Assembly: GCA_022563315.1 (NCBI GenBank) | Contig: JADFNO010000015.1 | Location: 1 to 38,541 of the forward strand | Length of the DNA stretch: 38,541 bases | Source of the DNA: Planctomycetota bacterium | GTDB taxonomy: Bacteria; Planctomycetota; Phycisphaerae; Phycisphaerales; SM1A02 | Direction: 5' to 3' | Shown here: positions 1-8,478 of the stretch, piece by piece | Layout of the letters: each line of letters begins with the position of its first letter | How positions within the stretch are numbered: position 1 is the first letter of the stretch | Program-made: the position numbers and the translations under genes | The notes under the pieces: generated by a model | Told to the model about the DNA's origin: nothing | What the model saw: the letters and a program-made list of their open reading frames with translations, nothing else | Databases searched by the model: none

Positions 1-1
1 A

Positions 2-75
2 TAGGCGATACAGGACTCGAACCTGTGACCTCACGGGTGTGATCCGTGCGCTCTAGCCAACTGAGCTAATCGCCC
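2..75 (-). tRNA. tRNA-Val (anticodon CAC)
   Basis: The minus strand folds into a full cloverleaf of 74 nt. The acceptor GGGCGAT pairs with ATCGCCT (one G-U pair), the D-arm is GCTC...GAGC, and the anticodon stem CACGG/CCGTG closes the loop ATCACAC, which gives anticodon CAC and reads GTG. The T-arm is ACAGG TTCGAGT CCTGT and the discriminator is A. CCA is not encoded: the base after the discriminator is T. The gene lies at the very edge of the window. Confidence 0.93.
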
Positions 76-126
76 GAGGGCCTGAGTATATCCCATCACG
101 CCCCGCGCGGCAGCGGCCCGAGACAG

Positions 127-1560
127 TCAGGGGAACTGGATCGCAGCATCGGCGGGACGCTGAATGATCTCACCAACGTGTTTCGCCAGCGCGCTGACCG
201 CATCCTGGCGAGCCGGCGCCAACGGGCGATACCCGGAGGAATCGACGCCCGCGATCCGCGACCAAGCGGGCTGGTTCCGCGCTTGCTGCAACGTCACCGG
301 GAGCTTCGGAGCTGACACCGTGGGCAGATTCAATCGACGCGGTTGGTCCATCGACACCGGCTGTTGCGCCGCATGCCCCCGCCGCAGCAGGGCGCGGGTC
401 AGCATGATTTGGCGCGTACCCAGGAGGCGCAGCGTCGCATCATCGATGCGCAACTCCGTCTCACCTTGGGCGCGGCGCATCAGACGCCGGCCATGCGATC
501 GCCCCGCCCCGATCACGCCACCGACCGCGGCGCCGATCGCGGTCAATGCCCCGAGACTCGCCCCGGCCGTCATCATCTCCAGCACAAATCCGATCGCCGC
601 CCCCGTCGCCGCCCCACCGCCTACCTTGATCCCAAACTGCTTGAGCGCTTCGGGCGCAAACAGATCAAGCCCCCACTTCCCGTTCTCGATCGGAATCGCC
701 TCCGACTCGCAATCGTCCGAGCTGAATCGATGCAATTCCAGAAGTTGATCCACGCACCGCTGCTCGCGCGCACACACGTCATTGCGAAGCCTTTTGAGCG
801 CGGCCTCGGCTTGGCCCGCATCGCTCATCGGCACGAACATCGCGTACGCAGCGGCGTCGATCAGCAGATCGGAGACAAGATCAGCGGAGGCCTTGATGAC
901 CGCTACCCGCTGGCGGCGGCGATCCTCGATCAACGTATTGAGCGTGGCCTCGTGCGCATCGAGCAGCGTTCGCATCTTCTCATACAGCCGTTGCTCGCAG
1001 ACCTCATCGAACACCACGGTGTCGAACTCGGCCACGGCATGCATGTTCACGCGGGACAAATGCTCACGCCACAGACTCACCTTCGCATCGTCGAACGCGG
1101 TGAAGTTCAACACCGGCACAATCGGCGTGGCGCAGCGCCCAAGAATCTCCAACTCGTCACGGTGCTTGCCCAGCACACGATCGCGGGCATCGATCACGTA
1201 CAGCGCGACGTCGCTTACCAGCACTTGACGAAGCGCCTTGGCTTCCTGGGCAAAGTCGGATTCGGCCTTGGGGCTGTCCAGGAACTGTATCACAAGCTCA
1301 ATACCATCGGCACGTCGACCACCGGCCAGACCGTCAAGATGCTCCAGGAGCCCGATGGAATCTTCAAGGCCGGGCGTATCGTAGAGCGCCATGACCTTGC
1401 GGCCGTTCGCAAGCACAGCCGCGCCCTCGACGTGTCGCGTGGTGGCGGGGTGAATGGAAACTTCGCCGAAGCCGGCGTCGCGCATCAATGTTCTCATAAG
1501 CGAAGTCTTGCCGGTGTTGGTGTGCCCGACCACGGCGACGGTTAGCATTGAGTCGCTCAC
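127..1560 (-). CDS. GTPase with C-terminal DUF3482-like region
   Basis: P-loop GTPase of the TRAFAC class. From the GTG start the Walker A motif GHTNTGKT is at residues 12-19 and the G3 motif DTPGLED follows about 60 residues later. A NFTAFDD segment stands where NKxD is expected, so the G4 motif is atypical. The C-terminal half is helical and contains a long Gly/Ala-rich hydrophobic stretch (GGGAATGAAIGFVLEMM onwards), suggesting membrane insertion or a glycine zipper. GTG is chosen because it overlaps the upstream stop as GTGA; an ATG four codons later is the alternative. The gene is translationally coupled to the DUF2868-like gene before it, a pairing also known in proteobacteria. The cellular role is unknown. 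Calling it DUF3482 is recognition from sequence and was not tested against a profile. Confidence 0.8.
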   Translation of the reverse strand: MSDSMLTVAVVGHTNTGKTSLMRTLMRDAGFGEVSIHPATTRHVEGAAVLANGRKVMALYDTPGLEDSIGLLEHLDGLAGGRRADGIELVIQFLDSPKAESDFAQEAKALRQVLVSDVALYVIDARDRVLGKHRDELEILGRCATPIVPVLNFTAFDDAKVSLWREHLSRVNMHAVAEFDTVVFDEVCEQRLYEKMRTLLDAHEATLNTLIEDRRRQRVAVIKASADLVSDLLIDAAAYAMFVPMSDAGQAEAALKRLRNDVCAREQRCVDQLLELHRFSSDDCESEAIPIENGKWGLDLFAPEALKQFGIKVGGGAATGAAIGFVLEMMTAGASLGALTAIGAAVGGVIGAGRSHGRRLMRRAQGETELRIDDATLRLLGTRQIMLTRALLRRGHAAQQPVSMDQPRRLNLPTVSAPKLPVTLQQARNQPAWSRIAGVDSSGYRPLAPARQDAVSALAKHVGEIIQRPADAAIQFP

Positions 1561-3746
1561 AGCCGCGCCTCCTTCGCCAGCGCCAGATCCAGGCGGTGGC
1601 GCATGTCGTCGAGCCACCGTCGCGCGGCATCAAGCGCATCAACGTCAGTGGCATCGTCCTGAGCGATCGCTTGATCGAGGATACGGGTAATGGCGACCTC
1701 ATCACGGCCTTGCAGCTCCAACAAAAGCGCAAAGAGCGCCGCGGCCCGAAGGGCATCACCTCGCGCAGCCGAATTTGTTGTTCCACCGTCTGCGGGTTCG
1801 GCGTCCACCGACTTGACCGCTTTGGTCGCCGTGGCGACAGCGGCGCCGATCGCCGTCCACATCGGCAATGCGGCGATGGCGACCGGTGAGAGCAGCGTCG
1901 CGGCGGCAACGCATCCAAGCGCCCCGGCCAGCGCGCCGCACGCCATCCAGCGGGCATCGACGCGAAGCCGCGGCGGCAAAAGGTTCGTAACGCGCTGGAC
2001 ACTAGTTCGAAATGGCGCGGTTACATCGCCTTTCAAGTCCAGCGGCGCACCAAGGAGTTTACGCCACGACTCATGCTCATCGCGATACAGTGCGCCGATC
2101 GCTTGGTGCAGTTGAGCCTGTTCTTTCACCGTCGGTGATTCCGGCCAGCGTCGATAGTGATCGAGAATCAGGTCGAACGCCGCTTCGACACGCCGCAGCA
2201 CGGGACGTTGAGGCGGCGCTCCGACAAGGTCCGCGAGCTTAGCGAGGTTCGCTTGCGTCATATGATCCAGATCCACTTCGACGACGCGCTGCTCAGGCAC
2301 GCCCGCTGCCGCCGCCAACGCGCGCCAATCTTCAACCCGAGTTCGCATCTGCTGGGCGTCCCCTCGAACGCGCAGCGCCTGACCGCCCGTAAGGACCAAT
2401 CCAACGGGACAACCGGCGGCGATCTGAACTTGTTTGACAAACGCGCTGATACCGCGATCAGGCGTGGTGGTCAGGGCCGTCACGATGACCATGATTTGCG
2501 GTTGAGTGGCGGATGCTTGCAGTTCATCGAGTACGCGACGCCGATCGTTGCGATCGTCAACGAATCCGAGGTCGTTCCAAGCAATGCCATCCATGGGCGG
2601 CGGCCACGTTGCCGGTGGCGTGTCGATTTCTAAACCCAGTACAGCGGGCGGACCAACATCGCGCTGGGCATTGTGGGCCGAGGTGGATGTAGCCGTCGCC
2701 GGGGGCATCGAACGTGCTGCACGATCGTGATCCACGATGCCCAGCGACGCCGAGGACGGCATCAACCGCGCTTGTAAACGCAGATAGCCCGGCTGTGAAG
2801 TATCCAGCCGCCATCGAGCCTGCGCGCGGCGCCGACGCTGAAGGCACAGGCCGAGCAAGAGCAGGCGCGGCAGAAGTCCGTACACGATGACGCTTCCGAT
2901 CAACAATCCCGACCACGCACCTTGGGCTTGCTCGGCGGCGGCGCGATCGGTGATCGGCCAGCGCGCTTCGATGATCTGCTGGGCGGATGGGGTCGGGAAG
3001 CCTGCCGCCTGCGGCCCGATCGCGATCGCTCGGGTGAGCGGAGTGTAGGTGTCAGCGGCGAGAATCGTCGTCTCCCAAGTGAATAGGTAATGTCCGGTAC
3101 TGAGCATGATGACGACGAGCACGAGCGCACCGACATTGAACGCCGCCCAAGCCCCGTGACTAATCGCCCCCAGCGTCCACCGGCCGAGCGGGGATCGCCT
3201 CAGCACAACTCCGTGCGCTTGAATCGCAGCGGCGTGCGCGGGTCCGGTGTGGAACTTGGCCGCTAGCCAGCGCGTTGCCCACAGGGCAAGCGACCCGAGC
3301 GATCCCCTGGCCAAGGCGGACGGCCGCACGAGCATCACCACAAACCAGACGACGAGCAGCACCGTCTGTATCCCCACCAACCCACCAAGCAGGCGAAAGA
3401 AGTTGACCGGGACCTCGCGAGGAACATCAAGCAAGGCCCGGGCCGCGCCGACCCCAGCCGCCAAGGCCAGCAACACGAGCACGGCGACAACCGTGGCCGC
3501 GGTACGATCGACGCGCCGAAGGGACGTTCGAAGCTCCCCGGCGATCGACAAGGCCCCGGCCCGCGCGACCAGGCGCTGCTCGAACCCTCCGCCGGACTCG
3601 ATCGCCAACGCTTGGGCCTGTGGCTCGTCGATGGCGGCGGCGCCGTCCTGCTCCAATGCTCGGACGGACTCAGTGAGCAACCGATCGGCAAAGACAACCG
3701 GTGCGCCGGAACCACGGGCGGGACTGGTTTGGGAACGGCGGCTCAT
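1557..3746 (-). CDS. DUF2868-like multi-pass membrane protein
   Basis: A 729-residue protein. After an N-terminal soluble region of about 85 residues come hydrophobic segments (TVVAVLVLLALAAGVGAA, GIQTVLLVVWFVVMLV, AFNVGALVLVVIMLSTGHYLF, LLIGSVIVYGLLPRLLLLGL). A large cytoplasmic domain follows, then a weak hydrophobic patch near residue 600. The stop overlaps the GTG start of the GTPase gene by four bases, so the two are almost certainly one operon, and a membrane protein/GTPase complex is the natural inference. It is longer than typical DUF2868 proteins, which I recall as about 450-500 residues; the extra length is mostly C-terminal. The start ATG at 3746 follows an open intergenic gap. No enzymatic motif was recognised. 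Confidence 0.75.
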   Translation of the reverse strand: MSRRSQTSPARGSGAPVVFADRLLTESVRALEQDGAAAIDEPQAQALAIESGGGFEQRLVARAGALSIAGELRTSLRRVDRTAATVVAVLVLLALAAGVGAARALLDVPREVPVNFFRLLGGLVGIQTVLLVVWFVVMLVRPSALARGSLGSLALWATRWLAAKFHTGPAHAAAIQAHGVVLRRSPLGRWTLGAISHGAWAAFNVGALVLVVIMLSTGHYLFTWETTILAADTYTPLTRAIAIGPQAAGFPTPSAQQIIEARWPITDRAAAEQAQGAWSGLLIGSVIVYGLLPRLLLLGLCLQRRRRAQARWRLDTSQPGYLRLQARLMPSSASLGIVDHDRAARSMPPATATSTSAHNAQRDVGPPAVLGLEIDTPPATWPPPMDGIAWNDLGFVDDRNDRRRVLDELQASATQPQIMVIVTALTTTPDRGISAFVKQVQIAAGCPVGLVLTGGQALRVRGDAQQMRTRVEDWRALAAAAGVPEQRVVEVDLDHMTQANLAKLADLVGAPPQRPVLRRVEAAFDLILDHYRRWPESPTVKEQAQLHQAIGALYRDEHESWRKLLGAPLDLKGDVTAPFRTSVQRVTNLLPPRLRVDARWMACGALAGALGCVAAATLLSPVAIAALPMWTAIGAAVATATKAVKSVDAEPADGGTTNSAARGDALRAAALFALLLELQGRDEVAITRILDQAIAQDDATDVDALDAARRWLDDMRHRLDLALAKEARL

Positions 3747-3827
3747 AGCCCCATAGTACGATCGGCCGCAGCGGTCAGGGCTGAGGCATGGACAGCGTGA
3801 ATTGTTGGGAGACTATGAAGCGGGCTT

Positions 3828-4166
3828 TCAGGCGGGAGAATCGTCATCCGACTTTTGGGTGCTGACAACTTTCTCCGCCTCACCGGCCGAGCTGGCGGAT
3901 TCTTCCTGCCGAGCGGAAGATTCCAGCGACTGCTTCGGCCAATCCTTCATTTGCTGGGCCGGCTTGGAAGACTCGTCTTCTATATCGTCGTCGAGGCCCT
4001 TGATGCCGCGCTTGAACTCGACGATCCCCCGCCCCAAGCTCCGCCCAACCTCAGGGAGCCGCCGGCCGAAGATCAACAATCCCAGCACCAGCAGGACAAT
4101 CCATTCATATCCGCCGGGCAGTCCGAAGGCGAGCAAGCGCTCGCCAAGCAAGCCGAATGTCGTCAT
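3828..4166 (-). CDS. tatA: Sec-independent protein translocase subunit TatA/TatE
   Basis: Small single-span protein of 112 residues. It has a short N-terminus, one transmembrane helix around residues 19-33 (YEWIVLLVLGLLIFG), and then the TatA-family hinge and amphipathic helix (GRRLPEVGRSLGRGIVEFKRG). The tail is acidic and Ser/Lys-rich. The FG-x-x-x-LPE hallmark is clear. TatA oligomers form the twin-arginine export pore for folded proteins at the cytoplasmic membrane. An AGAGGA Shine-Dalgarno sequence lies seven bases before the ATG. No tatB or tatC is seen next to it, so the rest of the system must be elsewhere. It lies about 80 bases upstream of the DUF2868-like gene on the same strand, but there is no evidence of a shared job. 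A TatB assignment is less likely because of the short polar tail. Confidence 0.9.
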   Translation of the reverse strand: MTTFGLLGERLLAFGLPGGYEWIVLLVLGLLIFGRRLPEVGRSLGRGIVEFKRGIKGLDDDIEDESSKPAQQMKDWPKQSLESSARQEESASSAGEAEKVVSTQKSDDDSPA

Positions 4167-4658
4167 CGCATCGTCCTCTAAAAGGAGCGGTCCTGCTCCT
4201 CACTACGCCATTGTAGGGCACGATCGCAGCCGGTGATCTCTTCGGCCAAGACGCGGACCGATCTGGCGGATATTGCGTGATTTGAGGCAGTTTGGCAAAA
4301 CCAAAGGACTTGGGGCGACCGTTTTCCCGGCGGCGTCATCTGCAATCGGTCCCCGGCGGCTCGGTTCTGTTTGATGGATCACCAGTTTGCGCTGATTGCT
4401 TGGTGGGACGGGCTTCCAGCCCGTCCGTTTCACTGTCTCAGACGGGCAAGATGCCCGTCCCACTATCCATCAGACACAACCTGATCGCTGGGGCGTGGCT
4501 GACTGTCGCGTCGATCGACCCCGTCGAGCCGGCCCGCCCAGACCGTTGCGATTGTCAATGACCCGCGGGAGGTTGATCCGATACTCGCCAATGGAGTCAG
4601 CGAGATTCGCAACTTCAGTCATCACAACCATCGTTTGGAAGAAGGGTTGGCCCACATC
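4167..4658. other. Intergenic region between tatA and mltA
   Basis: These 492 bases lie between divergently transcribed genes. They hold the tatA ribosome-binding site, a small inverted repeat AGGAGC...GCTCCT near 4182-4199, and palindrome family D at 4403-4463. Both promoters must lie here, but no sigma-70-like pair stands out. Short open frames across the repeat only translate the palindrome and are not credible genes. Confidence 0.6.
4403..4463. repeat. Palindromic repeat family D (double hairpin)
   Basis: An outer 11-bp inverted repeat, GTGGGACGGGC (4403-4413) and GCCCGTCCCAC (4453-4463), encloses two matching hairpins. GACGGGC-TTCCA-GCCCGTC lies at 4407-4425 and GACGGGC-AAGAT-GCCCGTC at 4441-4459, each with a 7-bp stem and 5-nt loop. 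Two REP-like hairpins in mirror orientation form a BIME-like unit. Only one unit of this family is seen here, with no transposase beside it. Confidence 0.8.
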
Positions 4659-5912
4659 ATGATGCGCTTCAGAGCCGTGGCAGTTTGTGTCGTTCTTTGC
4701 ACGTTGATCGGCTGCGCAACTAAGCAAGTCGCGCAGATGCCGGTGGAGCCCAAACCGGATTACGCCCGGGCGCTCTCAGATGGCGCGAGCGCCCTGAGCC
4801 TGATCACCGACCCCACGCGGCTGCCCGATCTGGCGGCGGCCTATGCCAATCATGACTCCACGCTGCTGGCGGCGATCGAGCAGAGCCTGGCATGGTTCGC
4901 GGCCCCCTCCAGCCGTCAGTTCTTTCCCTTTGAGCAGATCACACACGAACAGGCACAGGCCAGCCTTCGCGCACTTTACGATCTGCTGGCGAACTCGTAC
5001 GACGAGCCGGCGTTCGTGGCCGACCTCCAGCGGATGTTCGATGTCTATGAATCGGTTGGGTACAACGGCCGGGGCGTCGTGCTGTTCACCGGGTATTACG
5101 CGCCGACGTTCCGCGCCAGCCGAACCCGCACCAGCCGGTTCGCCTATCCGCTTTACAAGCGCCCGCCTGATCTCGTCACTGATCCGGTGACGGGGGAGCC
5201 GCGGGGGCGCAGACGCCTGGACGATTCGATCGGTTCGTACTACACCAGACGCCAGATCGACCAGTCGCGGATGTTTGCGGGCAAGGAGCTGGTGTGGCTC
5301 CAAGACCCACTGTCAGCGTATATTGTCCACATCAATGGCTCGGCGAAACTTCGCCTTGCCGACGGCTCGCTGATGTACATCGGGTATGCGGGCAAGACCG
5401 ATCGCCCCTACACGGGCCTGGGGCAGTCGATGCTCGACGAGGGTTTGCTGCGCACCGAGGAGCTGAGTCTGCCCGCGGTTCGGCGTGTGTATGAACAGAA
5501 TCCGAAGATGGTCACCGAGCTGATCTACCGCAACGAGAACTACGTGTTCTTCACCGAATACGATGGCGACACGTGGCCGGCGGGATCACTGGGCGTGCCG
5601 GTGACGGCACAGCGCACGTTGGCCACCGACAAGAAGGTCTATCCGCGGGGCGGTCTCGTGCTGGTCGATACCAAAGCGGTAACGTTCAGTGAAGGGCAGC
5701 GCGACTTTCTTCAGTTCATGCTCGATCAAGATACGGGCGGCGCGATCCAGGCCCCGGGTCGAGCCGACATTTTCATGGGTGTCGGCGCCAGCGCCGAGAT
5801 TCTCGCCGGCGGCCAGTACGCCGAAGGACGGTTGTATTACTTCTTCCTCAAGGGCGAGTACGTGGGTCAGTACTCGCCGTCCGACCTTGCCGGCGTGGAG
5901 CGAAACCCGTAG
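4659..5912 (+). CDS. mltA: Membrane-bound lytic murein transglycosylase A
   Basis: Lipoprotein enzyme that cleaves peptidoglycan glycan strands non-hydrolytically, giving 1,6-anhydromuropeptides at the inner face of the outer membrane. Starting at the ATG-ATG pair, residues 1-19 form a lipoprotein signal peptide ending in the lipobox LIGC (lipidated Cys19). The MltA domain shows FTGYYAPTF, SAYIVHINGSAKLRLADGS and GQSMLDEG. The 3D-domain segment DTGGAIQAPGRADIFMGVG carries the expected catalytic Asp in GRAD. About 417 residues, near the family norm. An upstream in-frame TTG at 4635 would add eight residues before the signal peptide and is less likely. The TAG stop lies inside a family A palindrome. 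The gene converges on the transglutaminase-like gene. Confidence 0.93.
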   Translation: MMRFRAVAVCVVLCTLIGCATKQVAQMPVEPKPDYARALSDGASALSLITDPTRLPDLAAAYANHDSTLLAAIEQSLAWFAAPSSRQFFPFEQITHEQAQASLRALYDLLANSYDEPAFVADLQRMFDVYESVGYNGRGVVLFTGYYAPTFRASRTRTSRFAYPLYKRPPDLVTDPVTGEPRGRRRLDDSIGSYYTRRQIDQSRMFAGKELVWLQDPLSAYIVHINGSAKLRLADGSLMYIGYAGKTDRPYTGLGQSMLDEGLLRTEELSLPAVRRVYEQNPKMVTELIYRNENYVFFTEYDGDTWPAGSLGVPVTAQRTLATDKKVYPRGGLVLVDTKAVTFSEGQRDFLQFMLDQDTGGAIQAPGRADIFMGVGASAEILAGGQYAEGRLYYFFLKGEYVGQYSPSDLAGVERNP

Positions 5913-5972
5913 GGTCCGCTGTGCGGACCATTGGGCTGCGAACAGCAAGTGGTCCGCACAGCGGACCCTACG
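5908..5972. repeat. Palindromic repeat family A, inverted pair
   Basis: Two copies of a 23-bp element (5908-5930 and 5950-5972) form a perfect inverted repeat around a 19-base spacer. Each copy has its own hairpin, GGTCCGC-TGT-GCGGACC, preceded by CGTA. The TAG of the left copy (5910-5912) is the stop of mltA. The TAG of the right copy, read on the minus strand (5968-5970), is the stop of the converging gene. It is BIME-like and could act as a bidirectional transcription terminator. It matches the copies around the RAYT gene near 34 kb. Confidence 0.95.
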
Positions 5973-7809
5973 AACTGCCGATCTGCCTGAGCACGGCGGC
6001 CGCCTGCTGATGGAGCCCCGCTTCTTGTAAGCGCTGCGCGTACATTTTGCCAACGCGATAGAAATTGCTTTGGCGAAAGAACGGCCCGGCCATGTCCTTG
6101 GGCTTGTTGATGCTATTGAACGCCCGGTCGTAGAGCATCAGGATCTTGCGCCCCTGAGCGGCCGTGCGCAGAATCTTCTCCGCTCGCCGCAGCGCCGTCA
6201 CAACGAACGGCCCGGCATTGGCGTAACGCAAGATGACATCCTCATAGCACGCACCCGCTTTGGTTGGCTCACCCGCGTTCTGCCACATCAATCCCTGGGC
6301 CAGGCGCACTTCCGCCGCAAGATCATGACGATCTGCAAACAGCGCGAACGCCTTGTTCCACATCGCGTTCTGCTCTGTCGTCTCGTCGATGCTCTCGATC
6401 ATCGGCCGAAGGATCGTCAGATAAAAGTCCGGATAGTGCGACCCGCACAGTCGATGAAGCACGGCCGACCAGTGTTTCTTTTGCGTGAGCGTCAGATGCC
6501 CGTTCTCGGCGAGGTCGCGAACAACCATCCAGGCCGCGGCATGACCGGGCGAGATGCGCAGGGCAGTTTCGATCAATTCAAGGATCGTCTCAACGTCCAG
6601 GTCCTCGACTACTCGCGCCGGTCTCGGCGCATCTTCAACAAAGCCGCCGGTCGGTTCGGCGGTCGCCTGCGAACCGCTCAAGAGGCGCAACGCGGCGTCG
6701 GTGAACGCGGCCGCCGCCTGTCGATCGGCGCGCGAGGTTCGAGCCAACTCCGCCAGGAGCGAGATGAAACTGTCGGGGATACGGCGACGAATCTGTGGAT
6801 CGAAAACGTTGCCGCGCACGCCTTGATACTCAGCGTAGCGCCCCATGTCGAAGTTCCACCAGGCGTTTGCGCCGCGCGCCTGGAGGAACCCGACCCACGC
6901 GTGACTGACCGTGCTGGCGCGACCCGAGGCGTAGGCGGTCGGCACGCCGATCGACTTGCCCACCGACATCGCGTAGTACGCTTGATCCGCGCACACCCCG
7001 CCGTACCGAAGAATGTTCGGCAAGTTATAGCCGGCGAGGGTCACCTTTTTCGGCTGACCCCGGCGAAAGTGATCCAGGTCGTACTCAATATCGAAGAATC
7101 GAGCCCCCACCGCCGGATCGCCGGCATATCGACTCAACGCCCACGTCATCTCCGCCACGCTGGCGGTGGTATCGACGACATAGATCAGCAACTCGGCCGG
7201 GACGTCGCGAATGCCGAAGAGCATGCGCTTCTCGTTGGCGACGAAGTAGTCAAAAATTGCCAGGGCGTCGGGTGACTGTCCCACGTTCTCATTCACGCGA
7301 CGCCGAAACGGATCCTCATGCACGACACAAATCGCCGCAACGAGATTCGCGTAGTCGTCGAGCCGATCCGCGCGGTGATTGCGCAGCTTGTTCAACAAGG
7401 CATAGACCTTCGCCGGATCGTCGCGATCGGGCTTGATGAGAAACGCCAGGGTGGTAGCCAGCGCAGCGTTGTCTTGCAGATACTTCAACAGCTCCACGCG
7501 AACCGCTTCGTCCACCTGCTTCAATTGCCGAACCATTCGCAGCGCAAACGCCGCATCGCGAAACAGTTGCTTGTCCTTGCGATCGGCTGAAGCGATGACC
7601 TGATCGAATTGCTGCTGCAGCGCTGCTTGGGCTTGCTCAAAGTCTCCGGATTGCTCAAGTGCATCCAGCGCGGCCGTGGTCTGCCCCCGGATTTGATCCG
7701 CCAATTCGTCAGCTGAAGCGTGGCGCGACACAACGGTTGTCATTGCGAACACCACAATGGCCAGATATTGCGTGATGACTCTTCGTCTTGGAATCAGTGT
7801 GACGATCAA
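5968..7809 (-). CDS. Secreted transglutaminase-like protein
   Basis: Large protein with a central transglutaminase-like cysteine-peptidase core. Numbered from the chosen TTG start, Cys273 lies in GGVCADQAYY, His303 in VSHAWVGF and Asp321 in WNFDMGRY, the expected Cys-His-Asp order. The N-terminus has a basic-then-hydrophobic signal peptide (RRRVITQYLAIVVFAMTTVVSRHASA). About 270 helical residues precede the core and a TPR-like helical region follows it. The frame is open much further upstream but would overlap the preceding gene. TTG at 7809 has GGAG ten bases before it and starts just after that gene's stop. It could be a cell-surface peptidase or cross-linker; the substrate is unknown. The TAG stop is supplied by a family A palindrome. 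Confidence 0.7.
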   Translation of the reverse strand: MIVTLIPRRRVITQYLAIVVFAMTTVVSRHASADELADQIRGQTTAALDALEQSGDFEQAQAALQQQFDQVIASADRKDKQLFRDAAFALRMVRQLKQVDEAVRVELLKYLQDNAALATTLAFLIKPDRDDPAKVYALLNKLRNHRADRLDDYANLVAAICVVHEDPFRRRVNENVGQSPDALAIFDYFVANEKRMLFGIRDVPAELLIYVVDTTASVAEMTWALSRYAGDPAVGARFFDIEYDLDHFRRGQPKKVTLAGYNLPNILRYGGVCADQAYYAMSVGKSIGVPTAYASGRASTVSHAWVGFLQARGANAWWNFDMGRYAEYQGVRGNVFDPQIRRRIPDSFISLLAELARTSRADRQAAAAFTDAALRLLSGSQATAEPTGGFVEDAPRPARVVEDLDVETILELIETALRISPGHAAAWMVVRDLAENGHLTLTQKKHWSAVLHRLCGSHYPDFYLTILRPMIESIDETTEQNAMWNKAFALFADRHDLAAEVRLAQGLMWQNAGEPTKAGACYEDVILRYANAGPFVVTALRRAEKILRTAAQGRKILMLYDRAFNSINKPKDMAGPFFRQSNFYRVGKMYAQRLQEAGLHQQAAAVLRQIGSS

Positions 7810-7822
7810 CTCGGTCAATCTC

Positions 7823-8443
7823 CTACTCGGAATCTGCCTTGGTCGGCGCCGGAGGTGAGAAGTAGTGGATACTAAACGCACCACCCTGTGCAGTGAAATA
7901 CCCCTGATCAACATCCCAAACAAGGTAGCCATTCCCAGGCCAACGGCGATCGCGCAGCAAACTGTCCCGTCCCTTGAGAGCCTCAGCTTCAGCCTCCTTG
8001 CGGAACGCGGCTTCGTCCGCAACCAACCAGCCCTCACTCGCAATAGACCCGACAATCCAAGCGATCAGTGCGAAAGCGGCAAATCGCCTGGCCATCGCCC
8101 AAGTGAATCGATAGGGATCAGGCTGAATCATGCGCGTACCACATTCTTGGCAAATATCACCGCCCGAGGGCGCGACCGGATAGCGGCAAGCCGGGCACAA
8201 GCCGTTCTTGAAACGGCGTCGCTGCACCGTCCGGCTATAGACCTCGGGCAGATCAGATAAGGCAACCGCCGGCGCCAACGGAAGCAGCATCAGCAACGCA
8301 AACAGTGTCGAGCCGATCGCTGTGTTCAGATCAAACCCAAAGCCGTGCTGTTGTGTTCGTGCCAGGGCGTACATGACCAAGACGTGCCCCGCCATCAGCA
8401 GCACGAAAACAATCCGGAAGATGTTGGTCCACGACATCGGCAC
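7823..8443 (-). CDS. Membrane protein with CPxC...CxxC zinc ribbon
   Basis: About 206 residues with hydrophobic segments near residues 9-28, 44-62 and 120-138. A cytosolic zinc ribbon (CPACRYPV and CQECG, Cys83, 86, 98 and 101) lies between the second and third segments. The tail after the last helix is polar and would be outside. The start is uncertain. GTG at 8443 has AGGA nine bases upstream; ATG at 8437 and a TTG overlapping the ubiD stop (8482) are alternatives. It lies directly behind the ubiD-family gene and 14 bases before the transglutaminase-like gene, so the three probably share a transcript. The ribbon resembles that of the small gene at 18222. Function unknown. Confidence 0.65.
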   Translation of the reverse strand: MPMSWTNIFRIVFVLLMAGHVLVMYALARTQQHGFGFDLNTAIGSTLFALLMLLPLAPAVALSDLPEVYSRTVQRRRFKNGLCPACRYPVAPSGGDICQECGTRMIQPDPYRFTWAMARRFAAFALIAWIVGSIASEGWLVADEAAFRKEAEAEALKGRDSLLRDRRWPGNGYLVWDVDQGYFTAQGGAFSIHYFSPPAPTKADSE

Positions 8444-8478
8444 AACGAGGCATCCTATCCGGACGGATGAAACACGGT

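Noticed and set aside
4292-4662. Short plus-strand frames across the family D palindrome (GTGFQPVRFTV and similar)
   Set aside because: They are translations of the repeat; such peptides recur only because the repeat does.
6070-7275. 401-codon open frame on the plus strand opposite the transglutaminase-like gene
   Set aside because: The minus strand holds a recognisable domain with a catalytic triad; the antisense frame has Arg/His-rich, protein-unlike composition, as expected in GC-rich DNA.
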